DNA of 33,045 nucleotides from Betaproteobacteria bacterium (GCA_022340285.1 JAJDOG010000094.1:1-33045), one strand, 5' to 3'; positions 24,502 to 32,725 are shown, numbered from the stretch's first letter. A program made the numbers and translations. The notes: generated by a model from the sequence alone, not told the origin.

Positions 24502-25103
24502 CGCGACGCCTCGTGTGCGTGCTCGAATCGCGTCACCGTCCGATCGCCGCTCGGCTCGATGACCTCCATCTCTTCGAGCATGCCTGCGTGGCCCGTGACG
24601 CGCACCGTCGCCACGAATTCCACCATGGCCGGATCCGAGGGCAGGAGCGTCAATGCCCAATTGTCACGAGTACCGGCAAGCTCGATGCGGTAGAGGCGGT
24701 CCAGGGCCCGCAGGTCGCCACGCAGGAGCGCGCGGATGGTTTCGACGAGATTGGCGAGAAGCGGCTGGCTGCCTAGGGACAGCGTGCGGGGATCACCGGC
24801 GCCGGGACGCTCGATGGTCACTTGATCGCCCTCGATGATATAGCGCTCTTCGAAGGGCGCCGTCACCCTGCGCTCCAGCGTGGACGGCGGCTTGAAGAGA
24901 AGCTCGCCGGTCGTCACGAGCGGCTCCTTCAGCAAGCTCGAGTGCCGGGTTTCGGTAAATGCGATAACGGCCTCGCGTTGGGTCGCCAGGCTGCTCATCA
25001 ACTGCGCGGCGGTAAACGGTGCTACGGCAGTGGCCGCGAGACCTGCTGCGCAGACGAGGCATCCCGCCATCGACCCGGCGAGACGGACCGCCGCGCGGCT
25101 CAC
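24498..25103 (-). CDS. LolA-like outer-membrane lipid/lipoprotein carrier
   Basis: From the GTG at 25103 the product is 201 residues with a signal peptide (MSRAAVRLAGSMAGCLVCAAG then a short Ala-rich region). A CTG at 25115 overlaps the upstream stop and is better placed behind a GGGGAGG, so it may be the real start. The mature part begins 'FTAAQLMSSLATQREAVIAF' and contains 'ETRHSSLLKEPLVTTGELLF' followed by KPPSTLERRV, the usual LolA-like half-barrel beginning. LolA carries lipoproteins through the periplasm; the APE version (ApeL-like) probably carries the aryl-polyene lipid to the outer membrane. It sits between acyltransferase and exporter genes with overlaps, so all three belong to one assembly-and-export route. 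Confidence 0.87.
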   Translation of the reverse strand: MSRAAVRLAGSMAGCLVCAAGLAATAVAPFTAAQLMSSLATQREAVIAFTETRHSSLLKEPLVTTGELLFKPPSTLERRVTAPFEERYIIEGDQVTIERPGAGDPRTLSLGSQPLLANLVETIRALLRGDLRALDRLYRIELAGTRDNWALTLLPSDPAMVEFVATVRVTGHAGMLEEMEVIEPSGDRTVTRFEHAHEASR

Positions 25104-25111
25104 GCGGTCGA

Positions 25112-26017
25112 TCAGCGCGCCTCCCCGCGGGCGGGCTCGGCCCAGGTATCGTAGAAATTGAACCAGTTGTACGGCGCGGCGCGAGCGTGATGCTCCAGGC
25201 GCGCCGCATATTCCCGGGCGAGCGCCGCGATCGCCTCGTCCCGACCGGCGCGGGGCAGTTCGATGCGCTCGCGAAGCAGCTCGAAGTGCAGATCGTAGCG
25301 CCGGTCGCCGCGGTACAGTCCGTAGCAAAGCACGACTGGCGCGCCGACCAGCGCGGCGAAAACGAACGGTGCGGCCGGAAACCACATCGTCGCGCCGAGG
25401 AAGGGGCAAGGCACGGCGCGGTCGCCGGGCCGCAGGCGGTCGCCGAGCAAGCCGACCAGCCCGCCCGCGTCGATGCGTGCCTTGGCCCGGAGGAGCGAGT
25501 CGGGCGCGCCGAGGCTGATGATGGAATCGGCCAGCGCCGGGTCGAGCGGCGTCAGGATTCGCATCATCTTCTGCGCGTTGGCGTTGTCCATCAGCATGCT
25601 GATGTCGAGATCGGGCTCGGACGCGCCCGCAGCGCGCAACGCCTCGAAGCTGCCGAGGTGCGAGCCGAGGAGCACGACGCCGCGCCCGCGCCGGACCAGC
25701 GCAAGAACCGGCTCGTTGCCGTGGATGCTGAGCGTCATGTCGCGATGACGGCCGGTCAGAAAATACACGCGGTCGAGCAGCGCCGCGGCGAACGTGTGGT
25801 AGTGGCGGAACACGTCCCGGATGCTCGGCGTGCGCCCCAGAACGCGTGCGAGATACGCGCGCGATGCACGTCGCGGACGGACCGAGAAGATCACGAAGTA
25901 GGTCACGATGGGATAGAGCAGCGCGCGCGCAACCGTGCGACTGACCCGCAAAGCCACCCAGACGATGAAACGGATCAGCGCGGGGCTGCCGCGCTGCGCC
26001 GCCCCGAGCCAGTGCAT
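25112..26017 (-). CDS. LpxL/HtrB-type lipid acyltransferase (acyltransferase part of ApeJ type)
   Basis: I chose the ATG at 26017 (MHWLGAAQRGSPALIRFIVW), one base after the upstream stop; an ATG at 26038 is the alternative. The product has 301 residues. An N-terminal hydrophobic anchor (RFIVWVALRVSRTVARALLY) is followed by the catalytic H(X4)E motif in LLGSHLGSFEALRAAG and by LLGDRLRPGDRAVPCPFLG, typical of the lysophospholipid/lipid A acyltransferase (LABLAST) family. In APE clusters this domain is often fused to a family 2 glycosyltransferase and is believed to attach the polyene acyl chain to a lipid or sugar carrier at the inner membrane. Here it is a separate gene, and the glycosyltransferase is encoded 4 kb away at 30148. 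Confidence 0.9.
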   Translation of the reverse strand: MHWLGAAQRGSPALIRFIVWVALRVSRTVARALLYPIVTYFVIFSVRPRRASRAYLARVLGRTPSIRDVFRHYHTFAAALLDRVYFLTGRHRDMTLSIHGNEPVLALVRRGRGVVLLGSHLGSFEALRAAGASEPDLDISMLMDNANAQKMMRILTPLDPALADSIISLGAPDSLLRAKARIDAGGLVGLLGDRLRPGDRAVPCPFLGATMWFPAAPFVFAALVGAPVVLCYGLYRGDRRYDLHFELLRERIELPRAGRDEAIAALAREYAARLEHHARAAPYNWFNFYDTWAEPARGEAR

Positions 26018-26018
26018 T

Positions 26019-26333
26019 TCACTTTGAGCCGTTCGCATCGGTCTCGAATCGCATGCTCCCGCGCGCCACCGACCGGTCGCCGCTCCGGCAATCGAACTGC
26101 GCGTGGCCGTCCGCAAGACTCGTGAAGGCGATGACGCACGATTCTCCCGGACGCAGGGGAGAGAGAAATTTGGCCTGCGGCAGACTCGTCAGGCGCACCG
26201 GCCCGACGCGTGCCTCGAGCGCGAGCTGGACATGCTCGAGCACCAGTACGCCGGGAACGATCGGATTCCCCGGAAAATGTCCGGCCAGTGCCGGGTGATC
26301 GGGGGCGATCGTGAACGTTGCGTCAGCCGGCAT
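26019..26333 (-). CDS. FabZ-like 3-hydroxyacyl-ACP dehydratase, ApeI-like
   Basis: The ATG at 26333 (MPADATFTIAPDHPALAGHF) gives 104 residues and overlaps the ligase stop by 11 bases; an ATG at 26345 is possible. The active-site sequence AGHFPGNPIVPGVLVLEHVQ holds the catalytic His and the Glu of the hotdog dehydratases FabZ/FabA, and 'AKFLSPLRPGESCVIAF' is the typical following beta region. This is the ApeI-type partner of the ApeP-like dehydratase at 19642; together they would introduce each double bond of the polyene. It is packed between the AMP ligase and the acyltransferase, as in many APE clusters. Confidence 0.9.
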   Translation of the reverse strand: MPADATFTIAPDHPALAGHFPGNPIVPGVLVLEHVQLALEARVGPVRLTSLPQAKFLSPLRPGESCVIAFTSLADGHAQFDCRSGDRSVARGSMRFETDANGSK

Positions 26334-27702
26334 TGCGCGACCCATCAACTTTGAGCGAGGCATCGGGCATGATTTGCTCTGCTTCGGCGGCAAGCTCGTG
26401 CAAGGCCTCGAGCGGCAGCTTGCCGGTCGCGGCGCGCGGCAATTGGCTCACCTTCAGCAGCGGCCGGGGCAGGAAAGCGGGGTCGACGGAGCGGCGCAGC
26501 GCCGCCAGAATCTCGCCCGTCGAAAGGTCGGGTGCGACGACTAACGCGACGAGGCGCGCGACCGCGCCGTTCGGCGCCTCGCGGACGTGGAAGACGCCGT
26601 CCTGCACCCCTGGAATCTCCAGGAGCCTATGATTCAGATCGCCCAACGACGCGCGTTTGCCCGCGATGTTGATCATATCGGTCGCGCGGCCTTCCAGCAG
26701 AAATTCCGTGTCGCTGATCCTGCGCATCAAGTCCGATACCGGCACGCGACCCGGCACGTGCCCGCCCGTGAACAGCCAGAGGTCTCCGTCACGCTCGAGC
26801 CGGATATTCCTCATGGTCCGGAACGCGGGCGAGACGGTCGGCCTGCGCGTGGCGACCACACCGGTTTCCGAGGATCCGTACATCTCGAGGACGTGGGTAT
26901 GAAAACGCTGCTCGGCGTTCGCGGCCGCATCCGGTGCAAGCGGCGCGGCGGCGGACACGATGAGCTCGACCGGCGGCAGCGACACATGCGACGTGAGGCA
27001 CGCGCGAATGTGAATCGGTGTGGTGATCAGCACGCGGGGTGCCGGAAGCGAGTGGAGGGCGCGTGCCACGTCGTGGGCGAGCAGCGGCCGTGCGGGATGA
27101 ATCGCACCGCCGGTCGTCATGGGCATGACCACGGTCGATTCCAGTCCGTACATGTGCTGGGGCGGAATGGTGCCGAGGAAGCTGTATGCGATGCCTGGTT
27201 CGAGACCGAGCGCGGCTTGCTCGGCATGCGCGCCCGTGACGAGCTTCTCCCAGCGCTTCCGGTTCGGCTGCGGCTCGCCGGTGCTCCCTGACGTGTAGAC
27301 GATTGCGGCGAGGTGATCGCCGGGAATGGACGGCACGCGGACCACGGGCACGTCTTGCGCCGATCCTTCGGGAAACACCATGACGTCGGATCGTGCTTCG
27401 GCGATCGGCTCGTCGGCCAATGCCGTGCCGCCGGGATGTGCCTCGGCCATCCGGGCCAGCATCTGCTCCGTCCGGTTCGGTGGCAGCAGCGTGATCCGGC
27501 CGGCGATCAGCGCGGCGGCGAAGCCCACCATGAATCGGTAGCGGTCCTCGCAGAGATTCAGTAGGTGGGTGCCGGGCGGGAGTGCCGCGGCAAGCGCCTC
27601 GGCATCGGCAATGAAGCGTCGCGCGCTGACCGCCATGCCATTGCGCCAGGCGATCGCCTGATCGAGGTCGCGGTGCCCGATCAGCTTCAGGCGCGCGCTC
27701 AT
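26323..27702 (-). CDS. AMP-dependent acyl/aryl-ACP ligase, ApeH-like
   Basis: The ATG at 27702 overlaps the upstream stop (ATGA), giving 459 residues, shorter than typical acyl-CoA synthetases (about 520-560), mainly through a compact N-terminus. ANL-family motifs: VYTSGSTGEPQP (about 135-146), YGSSETG (275-281), the hinge region GRATDMINIAGKR (338-350), and the catalytic Lys428 in ATGKLPLE. The P-loop reads GEPQP rather than the usual xPKG, a form I associate with ACP-loading ligases of pigment clusters. It should activate an aromatic acid (hydroxybenzoate or a cinnamic acid) with ATP and load it onto the cluster ACP. Which acid is used cannot be told here, as no starter-making gene is visible. 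Confidence 0.92.
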   Translation of the reverse strand: MSARLKLIGHRDLDQAIAWRNGMAVSARRFIADAEALAAALPPGTHLLNLCEDRYRFMVGFAAALIAGRITLLPPNRTEQMLARMAEAHPGGTALADEPIAEARSDVMVFPEGSAQDVPVVRVPSIPGDHLAAIVYTSGSTGEPQPNRKRWEKLVTGAHAEQAALGLEPGIAYSFLGTIPPQHMYGLESTVVMPMTTGGAIHPARPLLAHDVARALHSLPAPRVLITTPIHIRACLTSHVSLPPVELIVSAAAPLAPDAAANAEQRFHTHVLEMYGSSETGVVATRRPTVSPAFRTMRNIRLERDGDLWLFTGGHVPGRVPVSDLMRRISDTEFLLEGRATDMINIAGKRASLGDLNHRLLEIPGVQDGVFHVREAPNGAVARLVALVVAPDLSTGEILAALRRSVDPAFLPRPLLKVSQLPRAATGKLPLEALHELAAEAEQIMPDASLKVDGSRNAG

Positions 27703-28334
27703 CCGGAATGACGCTCCTGCCCGCCGAAGAGCTCGGGGACGCTGCGGGCCAGGCGCACGGCAACCGCGAAGGGATTCGTGTGCGGCGTGTCCGGATAGCG
27801 CCAGCGCCGGTACGGATACTCCCCGAAGAAGAGCACAGCCAGCGCGATATAGCTCAGCACGTTGGTGAAGAGCGACCACACCGTCGGGGACGTGAAGCGC
27901 GCGAGCAGCACCGAAGCGAGCGCCATAGTCACGGGAACGACGGTCCACGTCCACGTCAGAAAACGCGTGTAGCGGACGAGTTCTTTGGGCATCGCGTCGC
28001 CGTGGTCGACGATCCGCGCGATGCGCTCGATCAGCGGCGTGCGTCCCGGGAGAAGCGTGCTGCCGAATGCCCACGCGATGGCCAGGTAGACCAGGATCGG
28101 CCACGCGCCCGCGATGCGAGTCGCCGTGCCGACGTCGGCCAGGGCGAGGCCTCCGACTGCAATGGCGGCGAGCCCGATGGCCCAGGGTGGGATACGGCCT
28201 GGGGCCATGCTGGCGAGCAGGCCGCTCGCGATGATCGCCAGAAAAAGGGCCGTGAGAGGTCCGCTCGACCAGACGATCGCGAGGTGCAGCACGAAGGGGC
28301 TCGCGCCGAGCAGAACCGCGATGAGTAGCTTCAT
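27699..28334 (-). CDS. COG4648-type integral membrane protein, ApeG-like
   Basis: The ATG at 28334 has GGAGG about 8 bases upstream, giving 211 residues. About six hydrophobic helices are visible, from 'MKLLIAVLLGASPFVLHLAI' to 'VWSLFTNVLSYIALAVLFFG', followed by a conserved-looking cytosolic end 'EYPYRRWRYPDTPHTNPFAV'. The segment 'TLLPGRTPLIERIARIVD' and 'LVRYTRFLTWTWTVV' are characteristic of the COG4648 family, which is found almost only beside ACP and AMP-ligase genes in aryl polyene clusters. Its biochemical role is unknown; a scaffold for the synthase or a lipid-handling membrane factor are reasonable guesses. The stop overlaps the ligase start. Confidence 0.88.
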   Translation of the reverse strand: MKLLIAVLLGASPFVLHLAIVWSSGPLTALFLAIIASGLLASMAPGRIPPWAIGLAAIAVGGLALADVGTATRIAGAWPILVYLAIAWAFGSTLLPGRTPLIERIARIVDHGDAMPKELVRYTRFLTWTWTVVPVTMALASVLLARFTSPTVWSLFTNVLSYIALAVLFFGEYPYRRWRYPDTPHTNPFAVAVRLARSVPELFGGQERHSG

Positions 28335-28376
28335 CGCCGTTCCTCCACGGCTATCCGCTTTCGGGCGGGCGAGCAC

Positions 28377-28643
28377 TCATTTCGGGCGATGCTCGTCCAC
28401 GTGCCGGGCGAGGCTGCGCAGGGATGCGAAGACCATCCTGCTGTCCTCGTCGTCCGCGCGCAAGTCGACGCCGTAACGCTTGCCGATCGCCAGCGAGATC
28501 TCGAGCATGTCGATCGAGTCGAGCCCGAGGCCTTCGCCGTAGAGGGGCGCTTCGGGCGCGATTTCCTCAGGTGCGATCTCGAGGTTGAGCACCTCGACCA
28601 TCAGGCCGGAGAGCTCCACTTCGAACGGCGTCTTGGCAGTCAT
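28377..28643 (-). CDS. acyl carrier protein of the pigment cluster, ApeE/F-like
   Basis: The ATG at 28643 (MTAKTPFEVELSGLMVEVLN) gives 88 residues; an in-frame start at 28679 would add 12 unlikely ones. The phosphopantetheine site is Ser43 in YGEGLGLDSIDMLEIS. The strongly acidic helices (LEIAPEEIAPEAPLYGEG) are normal for ACPs. It would carry the aromatic starter and all chain intermediates. APE clusters usually encode two ACPs (ApeE and ApeF); only one is seen in this window. It lies 42 bases upstream of the COG4648 gene and 121 bases downstream of the halogenase-like gene, so it may start its own transcript. Confidence 0.94.
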   Translation of the reverse strand: MTAKTPFEVELSGLMVEVLNLEIAPEEIAPEAPLYGEGLGLDSIDMLEISLAIGKRYGVDLRADDEDSRMVFASLRSLARHVDEHRPK

Positions 28644-28690
28644 GCTGGTCTGTGCTCGTAAGGGGTCGACGTGTTTCACGAGGGCCCGGA

Positions 28691-28709
28691 TCTTACTTTA
28701 ATGTATTCG
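28691..28709 (-). promoter_or_regulatory. AT-rich patch, possible promoter for the ACP-led genes
   Basis: The 121-base spacer between the halogenase-like gene and the ACP gene holds the most AT-rich short stretch nearby, reading GAATACATTAAAGTAAGA on the minus strand, with TACATT as a possible -10. No convincing -35 is present. Confidence 0.22.
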
Positions 28710-28764
28710 CCTGCGCGAGGGGCGTTTTCCCTGCACGCATGGACCGCCCATGTGCGGCCGGCCA

Positions 28765-30063
28765 CTAGCCCACCGCCCGAACGTTCTCGCGTCGCCGCCG
28801 CGCAGCGGCTGCGCTCTGGCCGGGCGTCGACAGGCTCTTCAGATAATAGATGAGCTGGAAGAGACGAATCCGCCAGCGAACGCCGCGCGAGCCATAAATG
28901 TCACCCGCGAGCAGCGAAACCACGCCCCGCACGACCCCCAGGAAATCCCGGGGCTGCATGAGGAGGTCGCGCATGACGGGTGTCGTGACGCGGTAGATGA
29001 ACCACGAGAAGAGGCTCAGGCCGCGGCGGACATGCCGCTCGTATGCACGCACCGCCCGCGGAGCGGCGGCCGGATCGCGCAGACACGCGTCCACGGTTTC
29101 CGCGCCGGCGAAGGCGCTTGCCATGGCCAGGTACACCCCCGACGAGAAGACCGGGTCAACGAACGCGAAGGAGTCGCCGATCATCAGACAGTTCGGCCCG
29201 TGCGACCGCACGGACTGGTAGCTGTAGTTTCCGGTCGCCGTCACCGGTGTGAAGCGACGGGCATCCCGCAGCCGGTCCACGAGTGCCGGACACAGCGCGA
29301 CAGTCTCCTCGAGAAACTGCTCGAGGGAGCCGCGCCGCGTCTTGAGGTAGTAGGGCCAGCAGACGGCCCCCACGCTCGTGGCGCCGCGCTTGAGCGGGAT
29401 GACCCAGAACCAGCCGTGGTCGAACCAGTAGATCTCGATGTTGCCTGAATCGATTCCGGGGCGGCGCTGGACACCCTCGAAATGCGCATACAGGGCGGCG
29501 CTCGCATGCTTTCGGTTGGCCCGCTTGACGCGAAACATGTTCGCGAGAACGGTGTCGCGTCCTGACGCGTCGACGAGAAAGCGCGCCCGCCAGCGGCGTT
29601 CGCCGCCGGGGCCGCGCGAAGCCACCTGCGCGCCCGCGCCCGAAAGCTTCACTTCGACAGCCAGCGTCTCCTCAAACACGGCGGCGCCCTTGCGCGCTGC
29701 GTTGCGCAGAAGGATGAGATCGAGATCCGCGCGATGCACCTGGAATGCGCTCGGCGCGGAGGGGTCGATCGCGTCCGCGAAGTAGAACGTCCGCGGCGTC
29801 GCGTGCGCTGGGGAATTGAACACCGCCCCGTTCTTCACGATACCCACTTCCCGAATCTCGTCCAGGACGCCGAGGCGCTCGAAAAGCCTGTTGTTGTGCG
29901 GAAGCAGCGACTCGCCGATGTGAAAGCGCGGATGGCGGTCCCGCTCGAGGACCGCGACGTCCCAGCCCCTTTCAGCGAGCAGGGCGGCGATCGTCGATCC
30001 GGCCGGGCCGCCACCGATCACGACCACGTCACACGTGCGCTCTGTCGTCGACTCGTCGGCCAT
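28765..30063 (-). CDS. flavin-dependent halogenase-like oxidoreductase
   Basis: A 432-residue FAD protein. GGGPAGS (17-23) binds FAD and 'HIGESLLPHNNRLFERLGV' follows, as in phenol/pyrrole-type halogenases. Three halogenase marks are present: WFWVIP (218-223), fitting the WxWxIP motif; FVDPVFSSG (301-309), fitting FxxPxxSxG; and Lys77 in GIVKNGAVF, placed like the catalytic Lys that carries HOCl/HOBr. Such enzymes need FADH2, O2 and chloride or bromide. In an APE cluster the obvious target is the aryl head group, as in the brominated xanthomonadins of Xanthomonas. The C-terminal third is helical. Some family members with these motifs are uncharacterised oxidoreductases, so halogenation remains a prediction. 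Confidence 0.85.
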   Translation of the reverse strand: MADESTTERTCDVVVIGGGPAGSTIAALLAERGWDVAVLERDRHPRFHIGESLLPHNNRLFERLGVLDEIREVGIVKNGAVFNSPAHATPRTFYFADAIDPSAPSAFQVHRADLDLILLRNAARKGAAVFEETLAVEVKLSGAGAQVASRGPGGERRWRARFLVDASGRDTVLANMFRVKRANRKHASAALYAHFEGVQRRPGIDSGNIEIYWFDHGWFWVIPLKRGATSVGAVCWPYYLKTRRGSLEQFLEETVALCPALVDRLRDARRFTPVTATGNYSYQSVRSHGPNCLMIGDSFAFVDPVFSSGVYLAMASAFAGAETVDACLRDPAAAPRAVRAYERHVRRGLSLFSWFIYRVTTPVMRDLLMQPRDFLGVVRGVVSLLAGDIYGSRGVRWRIRLFQLIYYLKSLSTPGQSAAAARRRRENVRAVG

Positions 30064-30147
30064 GCTCCGTTGCTCGAAAAACGTGGCGGTGAAGGGGCCA
30101 TTATAGGCATGCCTGGAAGCTGGTTTCCGCCTGATCGTGCGGGAGTT

Positions 30148-30903
30148 CTAGCTCCCGAAAGCGCGCAGGAGACGTAGGGGGAACCGGGCCAGGGCGCCGA
30201 GCACGAGCCGCGTGTGCATCCAGGTGAGCAGCACGTTGTCCCGCAGGTAGTGGAAGTGCGAGACGCCTCCCTCGTCGGCGCGGAAGTACTTCACCGGTGC
30301 GGCCCGGTTCACCGCCGGAACCCCCGCCCAAACCAGCCGCACCGCGGCTTCCGGGTCGAAATCGAAGCGCCGCATCCACATCGTCCGCTCCATCACCCGC
30401 TCGAGCACGGCGATCGGGTAGACGCGAAATCCGAACAGCGAATCGCCGATACCGGCCCACTGCGTTTCCAGGTCGGCGAAAAAATTGGAGACCCGCCGCC
30501 CGCGAACGCGGATCTTCGGCGCGCTTGCGTCGAACACCGGTTTTCCGAGGATCATCGCGTCCGGCTGGGCGCACGAAGCCGCCATGAATTCCGGTATCAG
30601 GTCGGCGGGATGCTGCCCATCCGCGTCCATCGTGAGTGCGTGCGTGAAGCCGGCCGCGCGGGCCTTCCGGATCCCGTGCAGCACGGCTGCGCCCTTTCCG
30701 GCGTTGCGCGGCAGGACGAACACCCGCAGCCCGGGATCGCCGGCGGCAAGTGGCGCAAGGCGCTCGACGCTCGCGTCGGTGCTGCCGTCGATCACCACCC
30801 ACACGGGGTTCCAGTAGCGGCGTGCATCGCGCACCGTCTGGACGAGCTTCGTCCCGGTGTTGTAGCTGGGAATCAGGACGAGATGGGTCGCGTGCGGCGT
30901 CAT
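30148..30903 (-). CDS. family 2 glycosyltransferase (glycosyltransferase part of ApeJ type)
   Basis: A 251-residue GT-A fold enzyme without clear membrane helices. The opening 'LVLIPSYNTGTKLVQTVRDA' is the nucleotide-binding strand. DGSTD (39-43) and the metal-binding DADGQH (93-98) are GT2 hallmarks, and 'VLPRNAGKGAAVLHGIRKAR' is typical of dolichyl-phosphate-mannose-synthase-like members. It would transfer a sugar from a nucleotide-sugar to a lipid or to the polyene conjugate on the cytosolic side. In many APE clusters this domain is fused to the acyltransferase; here the two are separate. Its stop codon lies inside a 6-bp hairpin (30140-30157). An 84-base gap precedes the halogenase-like gene. 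Confidence 0.9.
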   Translation of the reverse strand: MTPHATHLVLIPSYNTGTKLVQTVRDARRYWNPVWVVIDGSTDASVERLAPLAAGDPGLRVFVLPRNAGKGAAVLHGIRKARAAGFTHALTMDADGQHPADLIPEFMAASCAQPDAMILGKPVFDASAPKIRVRGRRVSNFFADLETQWAGIGDSLFGFRVYPIAVLERVMERTMWMRRFDFDPEAAVRLVWAGVPAVNRAAPVKYFRADEGGVSHFHYLRDNVLLTWMHTRLVLGALARFPLRLLRAFGS

Positions 30904-30967
30904 GAGTCGTGATTGCAGAGATCCGGTGATGCAGGCAACCCGCGAGCGGGTTCACCGCGCCACAGGG

Positions 30968-31732
30968 TCACGCGGGTTTTCTGGCGCGGTACTCCGAGAA
31001 GAGCCCCAGTTCGACATGACGCGCGACGTCGCCGAAACCGGCGTGCGAGAGCGCGCCCATCACCTGCTCGGGAGGCACACAGGCATCGATCGTGTCCCAG
31101 TAGTAGCGCATCAGGCGCGGCGTGTCGCGGGTACGCGAGATGACCCGTGCGAGGACCGGGACGACGCCACGCAGATACGCCTTCAGGAGGGCGGCACCGA
31201 TGCGTCCGTCCGGGCGCGTGACCTCGAGGATGCACACGATGCCCCCCGGCTTCAGCACCCGAAAGAATTCCTTGAAAGCTGCCGACAGGTCAGAAATATG
31301 GCGCAATGCGTAACCCATGGTCAGCAGATCGGCGCATGCATCGCGCAGAGGCAAGTGCTCCGCGTCGCCGCCGAGCAACCCGGCGCCGCCCGGCAGCTTG
31401 GCATGCCGCAGCATGCCGGCGCTCGGATCGATTGCCGTGACGGCGCTGGCATCCCCGAGAATTCTCGCGGCTTCCCGGGCGACCAGCCCGGTCCCGGTGC
31501 CGACGTCCACGACCCGCATACCCTGGGTGAGGCCCGCGCGCACCAGCGCCAGGCGCCGGTAGCGAGGGCCGGTTCCGAATGCCATGACCCGCTCGACCCG
31601 GGCGTAATCGGGGGCGGTGCGGTCGAAGATCGAACGAACCCAATCACGCCGGGCCGCCTCGTTCGGGTAGTACTCGGGCAGCGGCGGATGCGGAGCGTGA
31701 ACTTCGCCTGGCGGACGGAACTCGAGCGGCAT
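30968..31732 (-). CDS. class I SAM-dependent methyltransferase, UbiE/MenG-like
   Basis: A 254-residue methyltransferase. Motif I is VVDVGTGTG (74-82), with AIDPSAGM as the acidic-loop strand. The start 'VRSIFDRTAPDYARVERVMA' and 'GYALRHISDLSAAFKEFFRV', followed by LKPGGIV, are close to UbiE/COQ5. UbiE itself acts in quinone synthesis, but this copy has an extra 25-residue Pro-rich N-terminus and is the first leftward gene of the pigment cluster, where a methyltransferase (ApeD type) commonly methylates the aryl head. A true ubiE with displaced context is the alternative. It is divergent from the deacetylase gene (73-base spacer) and 64 bases upstream of the glycosyltransferase. Confidence 0.87.
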   Translation of the reverse strand: MPLEFRPPGEVHAPHPPLPEYYPNEAARRDWVRSIFDRTAPDYARVERVMAFGTGPRYRRLALVRAGLTQGMRVVDVGTGTGLVAREAARILGDASAVTAIDPSAGMLRHAKLPGGAGLLGGDAEHLPLRDACADLLTMGYALRHISDLSAAFKEFFRVLKPGGIVCILEVTRPDGRIGAALLKAYLRGVVPVLARVISRTRDTPRLMRYYWDTIDACVPPEQVMGALSHAGFGDVARHVELGLFSEYRARKPA

Positions 31733-31805
31733 TGCGGCGCGAGGTTAGCATGGGCTTCGATCGCGCCCTGGAGATCGCCGCTCGAACAGGCAGTAGAATC
31801 CACGC

Positions 31806-32681
31806 GTGCCGACCATCTCGACTTCGACGCTCTCACATTCCGCCAACGCGGTCTCGCCCGCGACCTCGCTGCGGCAGATCTGGTGGCCGACGCCGGCGCT
31901 CGGCGCCACGGCGCTCCTCCATGCGGGGGGCACCGCGGCGCTGATCTACGATCCGCTGGCCTGGCCATGGATCGGAGGCGGGTTGCTCGCGAATCACGCC
32001 CTGCTCACGGCCGCCGGGTTCGCGCCGCGCAGCGGGATGCTCGGTCCGAATCTCGCGCGGCTTCCGACCGCGGCAGCGGCCCGGGGCGAGGTGGCGCTCA
32101 CCTTCGACGACGGCCCGGATCCCGAAGTCACACCCCGGGTGCTCGATCTCCTCGACACGGCGGACATGAAGGCGAGCTTCTTCCTTGTCGGTGAACGGGC
32201 GGAGCGCTACCCGGTGCTCGCACGCGAGATCGTGCGCCGAGGCCACTGCGTGGAGAATCACAGCTTTCGACATTCACCGTGGTTCGCGTTTTGCGGTGTC
32301 GGCAAGGCGCGGCGCGAGATCGACCGGGCGCAGCGCGCGATCGCCGATGCGACCGGCTTCCTGCCGGTCTATTTCCGTGCGCCGTTCGGAATCCGCAGTC
32401 CGTTGCTGGAGCCCGCGCTCGCCGCGTACGGCTTGCGGTACGTGTCCTGGACGCGCCGCGGCTTCGACACGGTGGACCGCGATGCGGCGAAGGTGTTCGA
32501 CCGGCTGGCCCGCGGCCTGGCGGCCGGAGACGTGCTGCTCCTGCACGATGGCGCGGTGAGCCGTGCGCGAGCTGATGGGATGGGCGTGCTGGCGCCGCTG
32601 CACGCGTTGCTTGCGCGCCTTGCGGAACGCGGGTTGAGATCGGTCACACTGCGCGCCGCGTGCGCAGCTCAAGACGGTTAG
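31806..32681 (+). CDS. polysaccharide deacetylase (NodB homology), membrane-anchored
   Basis: A 291-residue carbohydrate esterase family 4 protein starting at a GTG. Two hydrophobic segments (about 32-49 and 55-72) suggest a membrane anchor before the catalytic part. NodB motifs: TFDDGPDP (99-106; catalytic and metal Asp), HSFRH (152-156; metal His pair), RAPFG (191-195) and LLHDG (245-249; His247). All key residues are present, so it should remove N-acetyl (or O-acetyl) groups from an amino-sugar substrate. Being divergent from the methyltransferase and beside the glycosyltransferase/acyltransferase system, it may deacetylate the sugar lipid that receives the polyene. An independent cell-wall role is possible. 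Confidence 0.9.
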   Translation: MPTISTSTLSHSANAVSPATSLRQIWWPTPALGATALLHAGGTAALIYDPLAWPWIGGGLLANHALLTAAGFAPRSGMLGPNLARLPTAAAARGEVALTFDDGPDPEVTPRVLDLLDTADMKASFFLVGERAERYPVLAREIVRRGHCVENHSFRHSPWFAFCGVGKARREIDRAQRAIADATGFLPVYFRAPFGIRSPLLEPALAAYGLRYVSWTRRGFDTVDRDAAKVFDRLARGLAAGDVLLLHDGAVSRARADGMGVLAPLHALLARLAERGLRSVTLRAACAAQDG

Positions 32682-32725
32682 CAGACATTCTCAACTCGCC
32701 TTTCGGCACCCGCGCTATTTTCGAT

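Noticed and set aside
30140-30157. CGGGAG/CTCCCG hairpin over the glycosyltransferase stop codon
   Set aside because: A perfect but short 6-bp stem without a following T-run; probably weak and possibly coincidental at this GC content.
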